NCBI GenBank assembly: GCA_964494805.1
Contig: CAZBST010000001.1
Coordinates: 124,001-188,000 of the forward strand
Reading direction: 5' to 3'
DNA length: 64,000 nt
Origin: CAIYOL01 sp964494805
GTDB taxonomy: Bacteria > Planctomycetota > Phycisphaerae > Sedimentisphaerales > Anaerobacaceae
Shown: in pieces, positions 52,743 through 62,003 of the stretch
How positions within the stretch are numbered: position 1 is the stretch's first letter
How the letters are laid out: each line of letters begins with the position of its first letter
Made by a program: the position numbers and the translations under genes
Notes under the pieces: model-generated
The model's database searches: none
The model's input: the letters and a program-made list of their open reading frames with translations, nothing else
What the model was told of the DNA's origin: nothing

Positions 52743-53567
52743 TCATCCGCCGCCCGTTCTCTGTTCTCTGAACTTCTCAAGATATCTGCCAAATCGTTGT
52801 TCGCTGCTCCTGGTTATTGACTCAAGCATAGCCCGAACGTTCTCATCCAGTCCGTCCGCTTTCTCCATGGCCTTTGCATTCTCCAGCAGCGCCCCGCCTT
52901 GGCGATAGAGTTTCCTGTACGCCTCGGTTATTTTCTGTTGTTGTTGCTCGCTCAAACCGGCTCGCTCTAGCCCCCGTTTATTAACGCCTCGAATCTTTGG
53001 CGGATAATGACCGCTGACGATAAGAAACGGCGGAACATCTTTATTAATCCCGGCAAGCCCGGCGGCATAACACCACCTGCCGACAGTTACAAACTGATGC
53101 AGCACAACTACGCCGCTAAGCCAAACACCAGTCTCTATCTTGCAATGCCCGCTTATCTGAACGTAGTTGCTAAGAACAATTTTATCTTCGAGTAGGCAGT
53201 CGTGTCCGATGTGCACTCCAATCATAAGCAGATTGTCATTTCCTATTTTCGTAAACTGCCCCCGATAAATACTCGGGTGAATTGTTACCTGTTCCCGAAT
53301 GATGTTGTTATCGCCTATGACAAGCCCTCCAATTTCGTCGTTTGCGCTCAGCCTCAGCAGTTGCGGCCTGCCCCCTATCGTGCAATTGGGGAAAAAGTGA
53401 TTATTCTGGCCAATCTCGACGTCCTTGTTAATCACTACGTTAGCATCAAGTACCGTGCCGGCACCGATTGAAACGTTGCTGTCAATAACACAATTTGGCC
53501 CAATTACAACACCATCAGCCAAGCGAGCTTCCTTGTCGACTACTGCACTGGGATGCACTTGAATCAT
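52743..53567 (-). CDS. lpxA: UDP-N-acetylglucosamine acyltransferase LpxA
   Basis: About 274 residues with left-handed beta-helix hexapeptide repeats in the first two thirds (VIGPNCVIDSNVSIGAGTV). The catalytic His is in GVHIGHDC, and the C-terminal helical region is the LpxA type. It adds the first 3-OH acyl chain to UDP-GlcNAc in lipid A synthesis. ATG 53567 gives the usual start MIQVHPSAV; a GTG five codons upstream is also in frame. Confidence 0.95.
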   Translation of the reverse strand: MIQVHPSAVVDKEARLADGVVIGPNCVIDSNVSIGAGTVLDANVVINKDVEIGQNNHFFPNCTIGGRPQLLRLSANDEIGGLVIGDNNIIREQVTIHPSIYRGQFTKIGNDNLLMIGVHIGHDCLLEDKIVLSNYVQISGHCKIETGVWLSGVVVLHQFVTVGRWCYAAGLAGINKDVPPFLIVSGHYPPKIRGVNKRGLERAGLSEQQQQKITEAYRKLYRQGGALLENAKAMEKADGLDENVRAMLESITRSSEQRFGRYLEKFREQRTGGG

Positions 53568-53621
53568 TTTCGTGTTTTTCACCTCTATTACCCGTCGCTT
53601 GTCGCTCGGGTCACGATTTTT

Positions 53622-54932
53622 CTACACTTTCTCTTCATCTACGAGCATAAACTTGATTTGCGCTTCGGCAACTACCGTTTTGCCTACCGTTGCCTTGCAT
53701 CGGCACTGCGCTGTTCTTTTTCTCATCCTAACTGTCTCGGCGGTAAGGACAAGCTGGTCGCCGGGGACAACTGCCTTGCGCAATTTTACGTCATCCATAC
53801 TAAAAAGCACCGCCAGCTTGCCGACGTGTTCCAGTTTCTGTGCGAATAGTAACCCGGACATTTGCGCCATTGCCTCTACTATAAGAACGCCCGGCATAAT
53901 AGGCGTGCCCGGGAAATGGCCCTGGAAAAATTGCTCATTGAAGCTTACATTCTTTATTCCCTTTATCCGCGTATCACCTTCGATTTCAACCACCTTGTCT
54001 ACCAGCAAAAAGGGGTATCTATGCGGCAGGATCTTGGTGATCTGCCGAATATCCAAAAGAGCGTCGGTTCCGAACTTTGCCGCGTGCTCTTGCTGCTCGG
54101 CCGCTTCATACAGTTTTCTTACGAGCTGTTGGTTCAGTGAATGTCCGCTCTTATAGGCCACTACTCTTCCCTTAACAGCTCGGCCGACCAGCGCAAGGTC
54201 ACCAATCAAATCGACGATTTTGTGCCTGGCACATTCGTTAGGAAATCTGAAACTGTTCTTAATTGGGCCATCCGAGTTGATAACCAGAATGTCGCGAGGA
54301 CTAAGGTGTGTTCCTATTCCGCGGGCTTGAAATTGCTTCGCCTCTGCTTCTAACAAAAAAGTTCGGGCCGGTGCCAGATGCTTCTCAAAACCTTCCGGCG
54401 TCACCCGACAGCTAAAAATCTGCCTGCCAATACCTGTATGACCGCTGTAATCGAGGTCGTAAGTAATATTTAACCCATCATCAGAATATGGCAGGGCGTA
54501 TATCGATGCGTCACCTGAGGTAATACTGACCGGCTCACTAATAACAAATTCTTTGCGTTTCTCCGGCTGCTCAACCAGCCCCGTCTGCTTGAGAATCCTG
54601 AAATACTCGGCGCTGCTGCAGTCCGGGGCCGGCATCTCCGAGCCGTCAACTTCTACAGTCAGATTATCTATCTCTAGCGCACTGGCTGCAGCCAAACAAT
54701 GCTCAATTGTCTCTATGCTCACAGAGCCTTTTTTTAACGTCGTTCGTCTTCCTCGCTCGGCAACATTTGCAACAACGGCGTTAATCCGTACCGCCTCGGC
54801 AATATCGGTCCGCACAAAAACGACTCCGGCATCGGCAGGAGCAGGACGAAAGACGGCTTTCGCCTCCTTGCCGCTGAACATACCTTTGCCGGATACCCTC
54901 GCTTCACTTTTTATCGTCTTTTGCAGCTTCAA
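53622..54932 (-). CDS. lpxC-fabZ: Bifunctional LpxC-FabZ (lipid A deacetylase fused to hydroxyacyl-ACP dehydratase)
   Basis: 436 residues. Residues 1-285 are LpxC: QKTIKSEARVSGKGMFSG, IEHCLAAASALEIDNL (zinc His), ECARHKIVDLIGDLALVG (zinc His/Asp) and KSGHSLNQ (catalytic His). Residues about 290-436 are FabZ: LPHRYPFLLVDKV and EQFFQGHFPGTPIMPGVLIV with catalytic His and Glu nearby. LpxC commits UDP-acyl-GlcNAc to lipid A; FabZ makes unsaturated acyl-ACP. The same fusion is known in Bacteroidetes and some others. The start is a TTG inside lpxD's end (29-bp overlap), with GAGG 10 bases before it. Confidence 0.95.
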   Translation of the reverse strand: MKLQKTIKSEARVSGKGMFSGKEAKAVFRPAPADAGVVFVRTDIAEAVRINAVVANVAERGRRTTLKKGSVSIETIEHCLAAASALEIDNLTVEVDGSEMPAPDCSSAEYFRILKQTGLVEQPEKRKEFVISEPVSITSGDASIYALPYSDDGLNITYDLDYSGHTGIGRQIFSCRVTPEGFEKHLAPARTFLLEAEAKQFQARGIGTHLSPRDILVINSDGPIKNSFRFPNECARHKIVDLIGDLALVGRAVKGRVVAYKSGHSLNQQLVRKLYEAAEQQEHAAKFGTDALLDIRQITKILPHRYPFLLVDKVVEIEGDTRIKGIKNVSFNEQFFQGHFPGTPIMPGVLIVEAMAQMSGLLFAQKLEHVGKLAVLFSMDDVKLRKAVVPGDQLVLTAETVRMRKRTAQCRCKATVGKTVVAEAQIKFMLVDEEKV

Positions 54933-55944
54933 TTCTTTCTATCCTCTTATGCAGTTGCTTGAGCGACTCGGCAAGCTTCGGCAAACGCTTCATCAAACCA
55001 AATACTTTCATTGCGTCTTTGATGTCAATTGCTGGTGAACCAAGCAATCTTGCGCCGGCTGCAGTGCCGCCCATAACACCTGCCTGAGCGCCAATCATAG
55101 TGCCATTTCCTATTTCTATATTATCCACCAGTCCTACCTGCCCGGCCAACACGGCGCCGTCACCGATTTTGCAGCTGCCTGAGATGCCCACCTGCGCCGC
55201 TATAAGACAGCATTTGCCGATTACTACATTATGTGCGATTTGCACAAGGTTATCTATCTTTGTCCCGGCTCCAATTACGGTATTTCCGAACTTCGCTCTA
55301 TCAACGCAGCAGTTAGCTCCTATCTCGACAAAGTCTTCTATCACCACTCCGCCGTTGTGCGGAATAAGTTTATGGCTGCCGTCGATAAATGAGTAGCCAA
55401 AACCAGTTGAGCCGATAGTGCTATTAGCTTGAATAATCACATTATTGCCGATTGTGCAGTTGTGATAGATAGCGACATTGCTGTCAAGACGACAATTTTT
55501 ACCGAGCTTTGAATTCTCACCTATTTTGCACCCGCTGGCGATACGGCTGTTTTCACCGATTGCAGCTCCATCGTCGATTACTACACCAGCCCCAACAGAA
55601 ACACCCTTGTCGATTTTTACATTCTGTCCGACCTTCGCGGTCGGGTCAATTCCTTCAGCCGCAGCTTTCAGTTTAGGTGTGAAAACATTCAGCGTTTCTA
55701 TCAGGGCTGCATCGACATTTTTAACAATCAATTGCGGCTTGGCCAAACCCTCGACACACCTGCTGACAATAACTGCCCCTACATGCGACTTTTTAAGTTG
55801 AGGTATATGCTTGTCATTCGTAATAAAAGTAACGTCATCCTCGCCAGCCGCTTCTACCGCACCAACGGCGCTTATCTGTCCCGAGCCGTCACCGACTAAC
55901 TCGGCGCCAATCCGTTCGGCCAATTGTGCAACCGTCAATTTCAT
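54904..55944 (-). CDS. lpxD: UDP-3-O-(3-hydroxyacyl)glucosamine N-acyltransferase LpxD
   Basis: 346 residues: an N-terminal uridine-binding domain (LAERIGAELVGDGSGQIS), then a long hexapeptide beta-helix with catalytic His in VQIAHNVVIG, and a C-terminal coiled tail (KQLHKRIERIEAAKDDKK). It adds the second, N-linked acyl chain of lipid A. It precedes and overlaps lpxC-fabZ. Confidence 0.95.
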   Translation of the reverse strand: MKLTVAQLAERIGAELVGDGSGQISAVGAVEAAGEDDVTFITNDKHIPQLKKSHVGAVIVSRCVEGLAKPQLIVKNVDAALIETLNVFTPKLKAAAEGIDPTAKVGQNVKIDKGVSVGAGVVIDDGAAIGENSRIASGCKIGENSKLGKNCRLDSNVAIYHNCTIGNNVIIQANSTIGSTGFGYSFIDGSHKLIPHNGGVVIEDFVEIGANCCVDRAKFGNTVIGAGTKIDNLVQIAHNVVIGKCCLIAAQVGISGSCKIGDGAVLAGQVGLVDNIEIGNGTMIGAQAGVMGGTAAGARLLGSPAIDIKDAMKVFGLMKRLPKLAESLKQLHKRIERIEAAKDDKK

Positions 55945-55988
55945 CTCAAATTTATCCGCCCTAGCGCAAGTGAAGGCGATCCCTTTTA

Positions 55989-56003
55989 TCCGCCGTAGGC
56001 GGA
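55989..56003. repeat. Intergenic palindrome TCCGCC-N3-GGCGGA, copy 1
   Basis: A 15-bp inverted repeat immediately after the ompH stop on the minus strand, with flanking TTTTA and GAA. It closely matches 59182-59196 including flanks, so it is a small dispersed element or processing hairpin. Confidence 0.5.
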
Positions 56004-56004
56004 A

Positions 56005-56790
56005 CTATTTTCCCGCATCCAGCCGGGCTGTTACTTCATCGGTGATATCCAAACAGCCGCCGCTATACAGCAGTTTCTGCGTCCTTATGGCCAGCCCAAG
56101 CTCGCTGGTATTTGCCTCGGAAAAATCGATTTCATCCTCTCTAAACACCAAATCCAGCCCCTTTTCTTTCGCGATCTCGCCGGCTATCCGTAAAATGTCT
56201 TGATAAAGTTCTTTCGTCCATAATTTATCTTTTAGCTCCATCTGCTGCTTGTAGAATTCTTGTTGAGCCTGATAGCTGGCCTGCTTTTCGAGCAGCTCCT
56301 TAGCGCGTGCCATATAGTCACTGCTGTCTTCTTTTAACGTTTTGAGTCCTGCTTTTTCAGCTTCGATTTCCTTGGAAAGCTTCTCCAGTTCCGCAATAAT
56401 TCTATTCTGTTCGGCGATGGCTTCTTCACTGTAGCTAACGCTTCTTTTGCAATCCTGAAAGATTTTCCGAATGCTGACAACCGCAATTTTCAGTCCCGCG
56501 CTGGATTGTTTCGGTTCAGGCGGGCGGGGCTCTTCCTGGGTCTGCGGTTGGGCTTGTTTTTCCGTCATTTCCTGCATATTTTTAGTGTAATTCCCATCGC
56601 CAGCGGTGCCGGCTTTTAAGCCCTCCATTTCCTTGCTGAGCTTTTCCAGCTCAAGGAGGATATTCTCTTGTTTGGCAGTGATTTTTTGTATGTGCTGAGC
56701 ATCCCTTTTGAAGCTGCTGTGCTCGTAGACGACCATCGCCAAAACTACCACGCAAATCAGTGATATTAAAACAACACTCCTGTTTTTCAT
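56005..56790 (-). CDS. OmpH/Skp-family periplasmic chaperone
   Basis: 261 residues with a signal-anchor (VVLISLICVVVLAMVVY), a coiled-coil (residues 30-70), a Pro/Gln/Glu-rich linker and then a full OmpH domain: KIAVVSIRKIFQDCKRSVSY, a long coiled-coil, and KEKGLDLVFREDEIDF. Skp holds unfolded outer-membrane proteins. The extra N-terminal coil and linker (about 90 residues) are beyond ordinary Skp. It lies between bamA and lpxD, the common bamA-skp-lpx order. Confidence 0.88.
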   Translation of the reverse strand: MKNRSVVLISLICVVVLAMVVYEHSSFKRDAQHIQKITAKQENILLELEKLSKEMEGLKAGTAGDGNYTKNMQEMTEKQAQPQTQEEPRPPEPKQSSAGLKIAVVSIRKIFQDCKRSVSYSEEAIAEQNRIIAELEKLSKEIEAEKAGLKTLKEDSSDYMARAKELLEKQASYQAQQEFYKQQMELKDKLWTKELYQDILRIAGEIAKEKGLDLVFREDEIDFSEANTSELGLAIRTQKLLYSGGCLDITDEVTARLDAGK

Positions 56791-56832
56791 AACCTGGGCC
56801 TTTCTATGCCTCTTTGATCGTTTGTTGAATGT

Positions 56833-59163
56833 TCAGAACAGCCTGCCTACAGAAAAGCTGAAAACCTGTGTATCGTCATCTCCATCCTTCATCAACGGCG
56901 CAGCAATCTCTAATCTCATTGGAACAGGCCCGAACCACTGGGGTATTAGTATTTGGATGCCTGTTCCTATCGATGCACGATAGCCGCCCGAATCAATCAT
57001 TCCGCTGTCAATGAAAAACAATGCTGAGAAGGTCTCGCTCGCCAAAGGCACTGTCGCCTCGGCATTAGCCAGGAATATCCAGTCGCTGCCTATCGGGTCA
57101 TCGTCGACACCGCTTCGCTTGCTTATGCCTCGGTATTTGAAACCTCTGATACCGTAAGTGCCCGTGCCGCCGGCATAAAATTTTTCGAAAGGCGGCGCAT
57201 CGCCTACCGTGGTAGCCCCAAGCAGCTTCAGCGCCAGAACGGTCTTACGCTCCGCCAGATCCTCTGAGATGGTCTTATACCGCCTGTAAACGCCGCTTGC
57301 TATACCAAAAGTGTGGTCACCGGCAACTTGTTCGTAACCAAAGTTAAAACTATAGCCCTTGGTTGGATTAAACCTGTCGTCGGTAAGGTCTCTTCCGACG
57401 CCGAGTCTGACTCCCATAAGGACGTTATCTCCTTTAACATCCTTGATTTCCTTTGGGGCATCGGAATCGACGCTGTCAATGTCAACATTTTCCACTCTAA
57501 GGCCGAGACTTCTGCGCCAGTGGTTTTTATATCGCTTCTCGAAACCTACAAATCCCTTTAGCCTGTTTTCGTCATAGCATTCTCTATCCCTCGTCCAGCT
57601 TGAGCCGGCCACATCAAGAGAGATGGGTTTATTCAGAAAGTATGGCTCGGTGAAATCAATCGAATATTCACTGACTTCCGTCCCGGGCTGCAGAGCGATT
57701 CTCAATCTTTGTCCTGCACCTCTGAATGCCTTTCCCGTGATAAACTCGCTGAAGCTCTTCGGCCAATCGCTGATGTCGAAATTTCGCTGCTCAAAAATCG
57801 CTTGCCCTATAACGCCGCTGTCGCTCGTTATCCCCGCCCCAAGCATCACCATACCGGTCTGGCCCTCGATAATGCTCACATCCGCATCCTTCTGGCCGGC
57901 TGCCTCTCCACGCGGCGTAATAGTCGCCGATTCCGCCATCACCATTCCTCGCACTTCTTTTTCCAGTTTGCCGCTGCCGTCCCCGCGGGCTATATCAGCG
58001 TTGTACCACCGCCCTGGCAGGAAATCGTATTCATTTAGCACCCGCCGCACCACCTTATCCTGTGTTTGCTCATTGCCGGTTATATTAATTCGGCCGATTC
58101 GGAAACGCTCTCCCTCTGTTATCTCGAATTTAACGTCGACCTTATCTTCGGAGATAAACTTTATACTCCGCTCAGCTTTCACATCGATAAAACCATTTTC
58201 ACGGTAAAGCTTGAGTAACCGGCTAACGTCCGAAGCAGTTCGTTGCTCGCTGTAGATTTGTCCCTGTTTTAGCTTCAGCTCCGACCGTAGCTGCTCTGTG
58301 TCGAATTGCCTATTACCTGCGATGGTAACTTTCTCAACAGCATAGACATGCCCCTCATTAATTGCGAAAGTGATACGGACTTTGCTCTTATCTTTGGTAA
58401 ATTCCCGTTCTGCTGTTATGTTGGCGTTCAGGAAACCCTTGTTGTAATAGATGTTTTGTAGCTTTGTAACGTCCTTAGACACTTTTTCTTCGGTGTAATA
58501 GCTTGGCAAAAGACCCCATTCCAATGTCTTCGTCTTTATGGCCCCTTTAAGCGACCCAGTTTTCAGGGCCTTATTACCGCTGAACCTTACCGCTGCTATC
58601 TTGACCTGTGGTCCTTCATCAATCGTGTAAATCACATTTCCCGCAGATAACTTTTCTGTATCTAAGCTCACCTGAGCAAAAGCAAATCCCTTTTTCCGAT
58701 AGAATTCAGCAATGGCTGCTCTTCCGGCTTCGGCCACAACCGGTTCGAGGTAATCGGTTTTCTTAAAGCCCAGTTTCTTCTCCAAGGTCTTGGCCTTATA
58801 CTTGTGATTGCCTGTGAAAACAATTGACCTGATGATATTCCTCTCGACAATGACAAAAGTCAGTTGGATTTTCTCATCAACAACGGCGGTATTGTAATAG
58901 CTGTATTCGACGCCGGGTAGTTCCGCTATGCGCTTGGCATCTTCAGCGGCAGTGGCGGCATCGAACTGCTGGCCGATTCTGCTGCGAACCTTTGCCAAAA
59001 TCTTATCGCTGCTGATGCTGACGTTACCTGCTGTGCTGATGCTGCCGATTGGCGTCTTATTATAAGCCGAAGGTGCTCTGGTGTTTTCTTGTGAAAGCAA
59101 TAGCGATGGGCTAAGCAACAACAAACAGCAAATGGCAAGTAGTAAGTTGTAAGACCTTTTCAT
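56833..59163 (-). CDS. bamA: Outer-membrane assembly factor BamA
   Basis: 776 residues: a signal peptide ending near LLLSQE, four or five POTRA units (about 35-410; repeats such as VTIAGNRQFDTEQLRSELKL), and a 16-strand barrel. The barrel includes GIRGFKYRG (the VRGF-type motif of lid loop 6) and ends with a C-terminal Phe (VGRLF). It inserts beta-barrels into the outer membrane. It lies 45 bp after dnaB, linking envelope and replication genes in one reverse run. The barrel segment around residue 460 has an atypical Gly-rich stretch. Confidence 0.95.
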   Translation of the reverse strand: MKRSYNLLLAICCLLLLSPSLLLSQENTRAPSAYNKTPIGSISTAGNVSISSDKILAKVRSRIGQQFDAATAAEDAKRIAELPGVEYSYYNTAVVDEKIQLTFVIVERNIIRSIVFTGNHKYKAKTLEKKLGFKKTDYLEPVVAEAGRAAIAEFYRKKGFAFAQVSLDTEKLSAGNVIYTIDEGPQVKIAAVRFSGNKALKTGSLKGAIKTKTLEWGLLPSYYTEEKVSKDVTKLQNIYYNKGFLNANITAEREFTKDKSKVRITFAINEGHVYAVEKVTIAGNRQFDTEQLRSELKLKQGQIYSEQRTASDVSRLLKLYRENGFIDVKAERSIKFISEDKVDVKFEITEGERFRIGRINITGNEQTQDKVVRRVLNEYDFLPGRWYNADIARGDGSGKLEKEVRGMVMAESATITPRGEAAGQKDADVSIIEGQTGMVMLGAGITSDSGVIGQAIFEQRNFDISDWPKSFSEFITGKAFRGAGQRLRIALQPGTEVSEYSIDFTEPYFLNKPISLDVAGSSWTRDRECYDENRLKGFVGFEKRYKNHWRRSLGLRVENVDIDSVDSDAPKEIKDVKGDNVLMGVRLGVGRDLTDDRFNPTKGYSFNFGYEQVAGDHTFGIASGVYRRYKTISEDLAERKTVLALKLLGATTVGDAPPFEKFYAGGTGTYGIRGFKYRGISKRSGVDDDPIGSDWIFLANAEATVPLASETFSALFFIDSGMIDSGGYRASIGTGIQILIPQWFGPVPMRLEIAAPLMKDGDDDTQVFSFSVGRLF

Positions 59164-59181
59164 TGCTTCCTTTCAATTTTA

Positions 59182-59196
59182 TCCGCCTATGGCGGA
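59182..59196. repeat. Intergenic palindrome TCCGCC-N3-GGCGGA, copy 2
   Basis: The second 15-bp inverted repeat, just after the dnaB stop on the minus strand, with flanks like copy 1. A decayed third version may overlap the pth stop near 62550. Confidence 0.5.
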
Positions 59197-59208
59197 AATT
59201 AGTTTCCC

Positions 59209-60687
59209 TTAAAATGGCACTCCGCCTTCGGTTTCTCCTTCAACAGACGCATAGGAGGTATTTTCAAACCGTGTAAATTTTTCTCTGAATATCAGCTCGA
59301 CGTTTCCTGTCGGGCCGTTTCGCTGCTTGGCTATTATCAGTTCTGCCCTGTTGTCGCCCTTGTAGTCCTTTTCGCCACGATGATAGTAATCCTCACGGTG
59401 CAGCAGAATCACAACGTCGGCATCCTGTTCGATACTGCCGCTCTCACGCAAATCGCTCATCCTCGGCCGATGGCCTTCCCGTCCTTCAGGCGCACGATTC
59501 AACTGACTCAGGACCACAACAGGAATATTCAGCTCTCTCGCTAAGGCTTTGATGTATCTTGAAATTGTCGTGATTTCCTGCTGACGTGATTCAACCCTGC
59601 TTGTTCCCAAATGCATCAGTTGAAGATAATCTACTATGATGCATCGGATATCACGCTGACTTTTCAGTCTCCTTGCTTTTGCTCGAAGTTCCAGTGGCGT
59701 CAGCGAGGAGGTATCGTCAATATAAATCGGTGCTTCGCTCAATTCGCCGCACGCTTTGACCAGTGCCTCGTAATGTTCGGTATCGAGCATCCCTTTCCTG
59801 ACTTTTTGTGCATCAATTTCGCTCTTGCTGCACAAAAACCTTTCTGCCAACTGCTGCCTGCCTGTCTCTAATGAAAATATCGCAACCGGCGCCCTCTCTA
59901 TCACCCCGATATGCTCGGCCATATTCAATGCCAGGCTCGTCTTTCCCATACTTGGTCTTCCGGCAATAACTATCATTTCCCCGTTTTGCAAACCGCAGGT
60001 CATCTCGTCAAGTTCATAGTAGCCGGTCGATAAGCCCGTAACCTGGTTGTCCTTGCGCTTCTCTATAAGCTCATAAGCACGAGCAACCAAATCCTTTAAT
60101 TCAGTGGCAGAGCCGCTTATATTCTTATCGGTAACGGCAAAAATCTTCCGCTCGGCCTCATCAAGTTTCTCGCCCGGCTCGCCGTCCCCGCTGAACGCAT
60201 CATTCAAAATCTCCCCGGCGGCGGCAACAAGTTCACGCAATAGCTGCTTGTCTTTGACAATCCCTGCATAATACATCGCGTTAGCGGACGACGGCACCGA
60301 ATCCATAATCTTCGCAAGATATTCTACTCCGCCGACCTCCTCTAATTGCTTTCGCTTCTCAAGTTCGTCGCGAAGCAGAACTGCATCGATAGCTTCGCCT
60401 CTGTTTTTCTCGTAAAGCGCAACCAAAGCGTCAAATATCATCTGGTGCTCGATTCGATAGAAGGCATCTGTTTTGAGTTGCTCGACAACCTCGCTGATGC
60501 AATTCGGGTCGAATATCATCGAGCCGAGTACCGCCGCCTCTGCTGCTAACGATTCCGGCATACTGCGGGCATACACCCCGTGCTGGAGCCCGCCGGATGG
60601 TTCCGCTGCCGCACTTGAGGCGCGAATGCCGACTATCTCGCGTTTCTTGCTTGTAACAGCTTTTTCTTTACTCGCTTTGCTGGTCAT
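59209..60687 (-). CDS. dnaB: Replicative DNA helicase DnaB
   Basis: About 492 residues from ATG 60687, inside the rplI 3' end (20-bp overlap). The N-terminal domain begins MPESLAAEAAVLGSMI (residues about 45-60) after a Lys/Ala-rich leader; the RecA-like core has Walker A AGRPSMGKTSLALN, Walker B IRCIIVDYLQLM and the DnaB motif RESGSIEQDADVVILLHR. No intein is present. It unwinds DNA at the fork. The in-frame TTG/ATG codons upstream would give an unlikely leader. Confidence 0.96.
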   Translation of the reverse strand: MTSKASKEKAVTSKKREIVGIRASSAAAEPSGGLQHGVYARSMPESLAAEAAVLGSMIFDPNCISEVVEQLKTDAFYRIEHQMIFDALVALYEKNRGEAIDAVLLRDELEKRKQLEEVGGVEYLAKIMDSVPSSANAMYYAGIVKDKQLLRELVAAAGEILNDAFSGDGEPGEKLDEAERKIFAVTDKNISGSATELKDLVARAYELIEKRKDNQVTGLSTGYYELDEMTCGLQNGEMIVIAGRPSMGKTSLALNMAEHIGVIERAPVAIFSLETGRQQLAERFLCSKSEIDAQKVRKGMLDTEHYEALVKACGELSEAPIYIDDTSSLTPLELRAKARRLKSQRDIRCIIVDYLQLMHLGTSRVESRQQEITTISRYIKALARELNIPVVVLSQLNRAPEGREGHRPRMSDLRESGSIEQDADVVILLHREDYYHRGEKDYKGDNRAELIIAKQRNGPTGNVELIFREKFTRFENTSYASVEGETEGGVPF

Positions 60688-61174
60688 TTGGCTTATTTTC
60701 TTCCTGTGGCTTAGCCATTTCGCCCTCGGCCGATTCAGCGACAATAGTAACGTTAACGGTTGCCGTCAACTCCTTGTCGAATTTCAGCGTCACTTTGTGT
60801 GTTCCCACTTGCTTTATATGTTCAGCCAACTGAACCATCTCGTCGGCAACCTTAAATCCCTGTGCACGAAGGTTCTCTGCTATTTCCTGTGCCCCGACCG
60901 AGCCGAACAAAACTCCCTGCTCGTTTGCCTTGGCGGCGACAACAGCTTCCGCCCCTTCCACCGCCGCCGCTGCTGCTTCAAGACGCTCTCTCTCGAGTTT
61001 CCTTTGTTCTGTCCGTTTGGCCGCCTCCTTTGCTAAAGAACGCAAATTCCCCTCCGTCGGCACAATTGCCAGCCTCTGCGGCAGCAGATAGTTCCTCGCA
61101 TACCCGGTGCTCACTTCAACAACATCTCCGAACCAGCCCAGTTCCTTAACATCCTCACAAAGTAAAACCTTCAT
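60668..61174 (-). CDS. rplI: Ribosomal protein L9
   Basis: 168 residues. The N-terminal RNA-binding domain has the L9 signature GDVVEVSTGYARNYLLPQRL (part of MKVLLCEDVKELGWFGDVVE); a long central helix joins it to the C-terminal domain (GVLFGSVGAQEIAENLRAQG). An acidic tail (EEN-KPNDQQSE) overlaps dnaB. The order rpsF-ssb-rpsR-rplI-dnaB is conserved across bacteria. Confidence 0.95.
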   Translation of the reverse strand: MKVLLCEDVKELGWFGDVVEVSTGYARNYLLPQRLAIVPTEGNLRSLAKEAAKRTEQRKLERERLEAAAAAVEGAEAVVAAKANEQGVLFGSVGAQEIAENLRAQGFKVADEMVQLAEHIKQVGTHKVTLKFDKELTATVNVTIVAESAEGEMAKPQEENKPNDQQSE

Positions 61175-61227
61175 ATAGTCCTTCCTCTATGCTGCAGCGG
61201 ACAATGGTTTAGCTGCAGCTTTCGTCT

Positions 61228-61488
61228 CTAAATACTATACGGCAATAGCGCCATATATCTGGCGCGTTTAATTGCCGTTTTCACTTTTCTTTGGCAGCTG
61301 GCGCAATTGCCGCTGCGCTTACGTGAGTATATCTTGCCGCGATGGGTCAGGAGTCTTTCCAGGGTCCCGATGTCCTTATAATCAACGTATTTTTCGCCTC
61401 TTCTGCAAAAGCGGCATTGTGTCTGCTCCCGAACACCCGCATGACGCATTTTTCCTTCATTGTCTGTTTTCTTTATTGGTGTTGCCAT
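61228..61488 (-). CDS. rpsR: Ribosomal protein S18 (zinc-binding form)
   Basis: 86 residues with the S18 core YVDYKDIGTLERLLTHRGKI followed by YSRKRSGNC. Cys pairs C25/C28 and C62/C65 make a zinc ribbon, the C+ version. It binds S6 in the 30S platform. It lies between ssb and rplI as usual. Confidence 0.95.
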   Translation of the reverse strand: MATPIKKTDNEGKMRHAGVREQTQCRFCRRGEKYVDYKDIGTLERLLTHRGKIYSRKRSGNCASCQRKVKTAIKRARYMALLPYSI

Positions 61489-61523
61489 CTGTTACCTGTT
61501 TATTTGCCTTTCTTTTCACGAGA

Positions 61524-61952
61524 TTAAAACGGTATATCATCTGCCCCGGTGCTATTGCTGCCTTCTTCTGCTGCTGAGCTTATCTCCTGCTCAGGTTTAT
61601 TGACACCTACCGTCCCGGCGGCGGGGCTGCCCAGAAACTGAAAGTTCTCCACCGTAACGCGGTGCTTGCTCCGCTTCGTGCCGTCCTGGGCCGTCCAGCT
61701 GTCGAAAGTCAGTCTGCCTTCAATAAACAGCGGCCTGCCTTTGGTCAGGTATTTGTTTATGTTCTCTGCCGTCCGACCGAATGCCCGGCAGTCCACAAAA
61801 CAGGTTTCTTCCTTGTTTTCACCGTCCTGACCTTTCCATCTCCGGTTTACCGCCAGCCCGAAGTCAACTACGGCCGTCTGACTCGGAGTATAAGACAGCT
61901 GTGGGTCGCGAGTCAGATTGCCTATTAGTAAAACCTTATTGAAATTGGCCAT
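61524..61952 (-). CDS. ssb: Single-stranded DNA-binding protein
   Basis: 142 residues. The OB-fold (NKVLLIGNLTRDPQLSYTPS) covers residues 1-110; a short Glu/Ser/Ala linker ends in the conserved acidic tip DDIPF that recruits partner proteins. It lies between rpsF and rpsR, its usual place. Confidence 0.95.
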   Translation of the reverse strand: MANFNKVLLIGNLTRDPQLSYTPSQTAVVDFGLAVNRRWKGQDGENKEETCFVDCRAFGRTAENINKYLTKGRPLFIEGRLTFDSWTAQDGTKRSKHRVTVENFQFLGSPAAGTVGVNKPEQEISSAAEEGSNSTGADDIPF

Positions 61953-62003
61953 TTTATGCTTCCCTTTATAATTGATAATTCAACTATCCGTCAACAATAC
62001 GTT

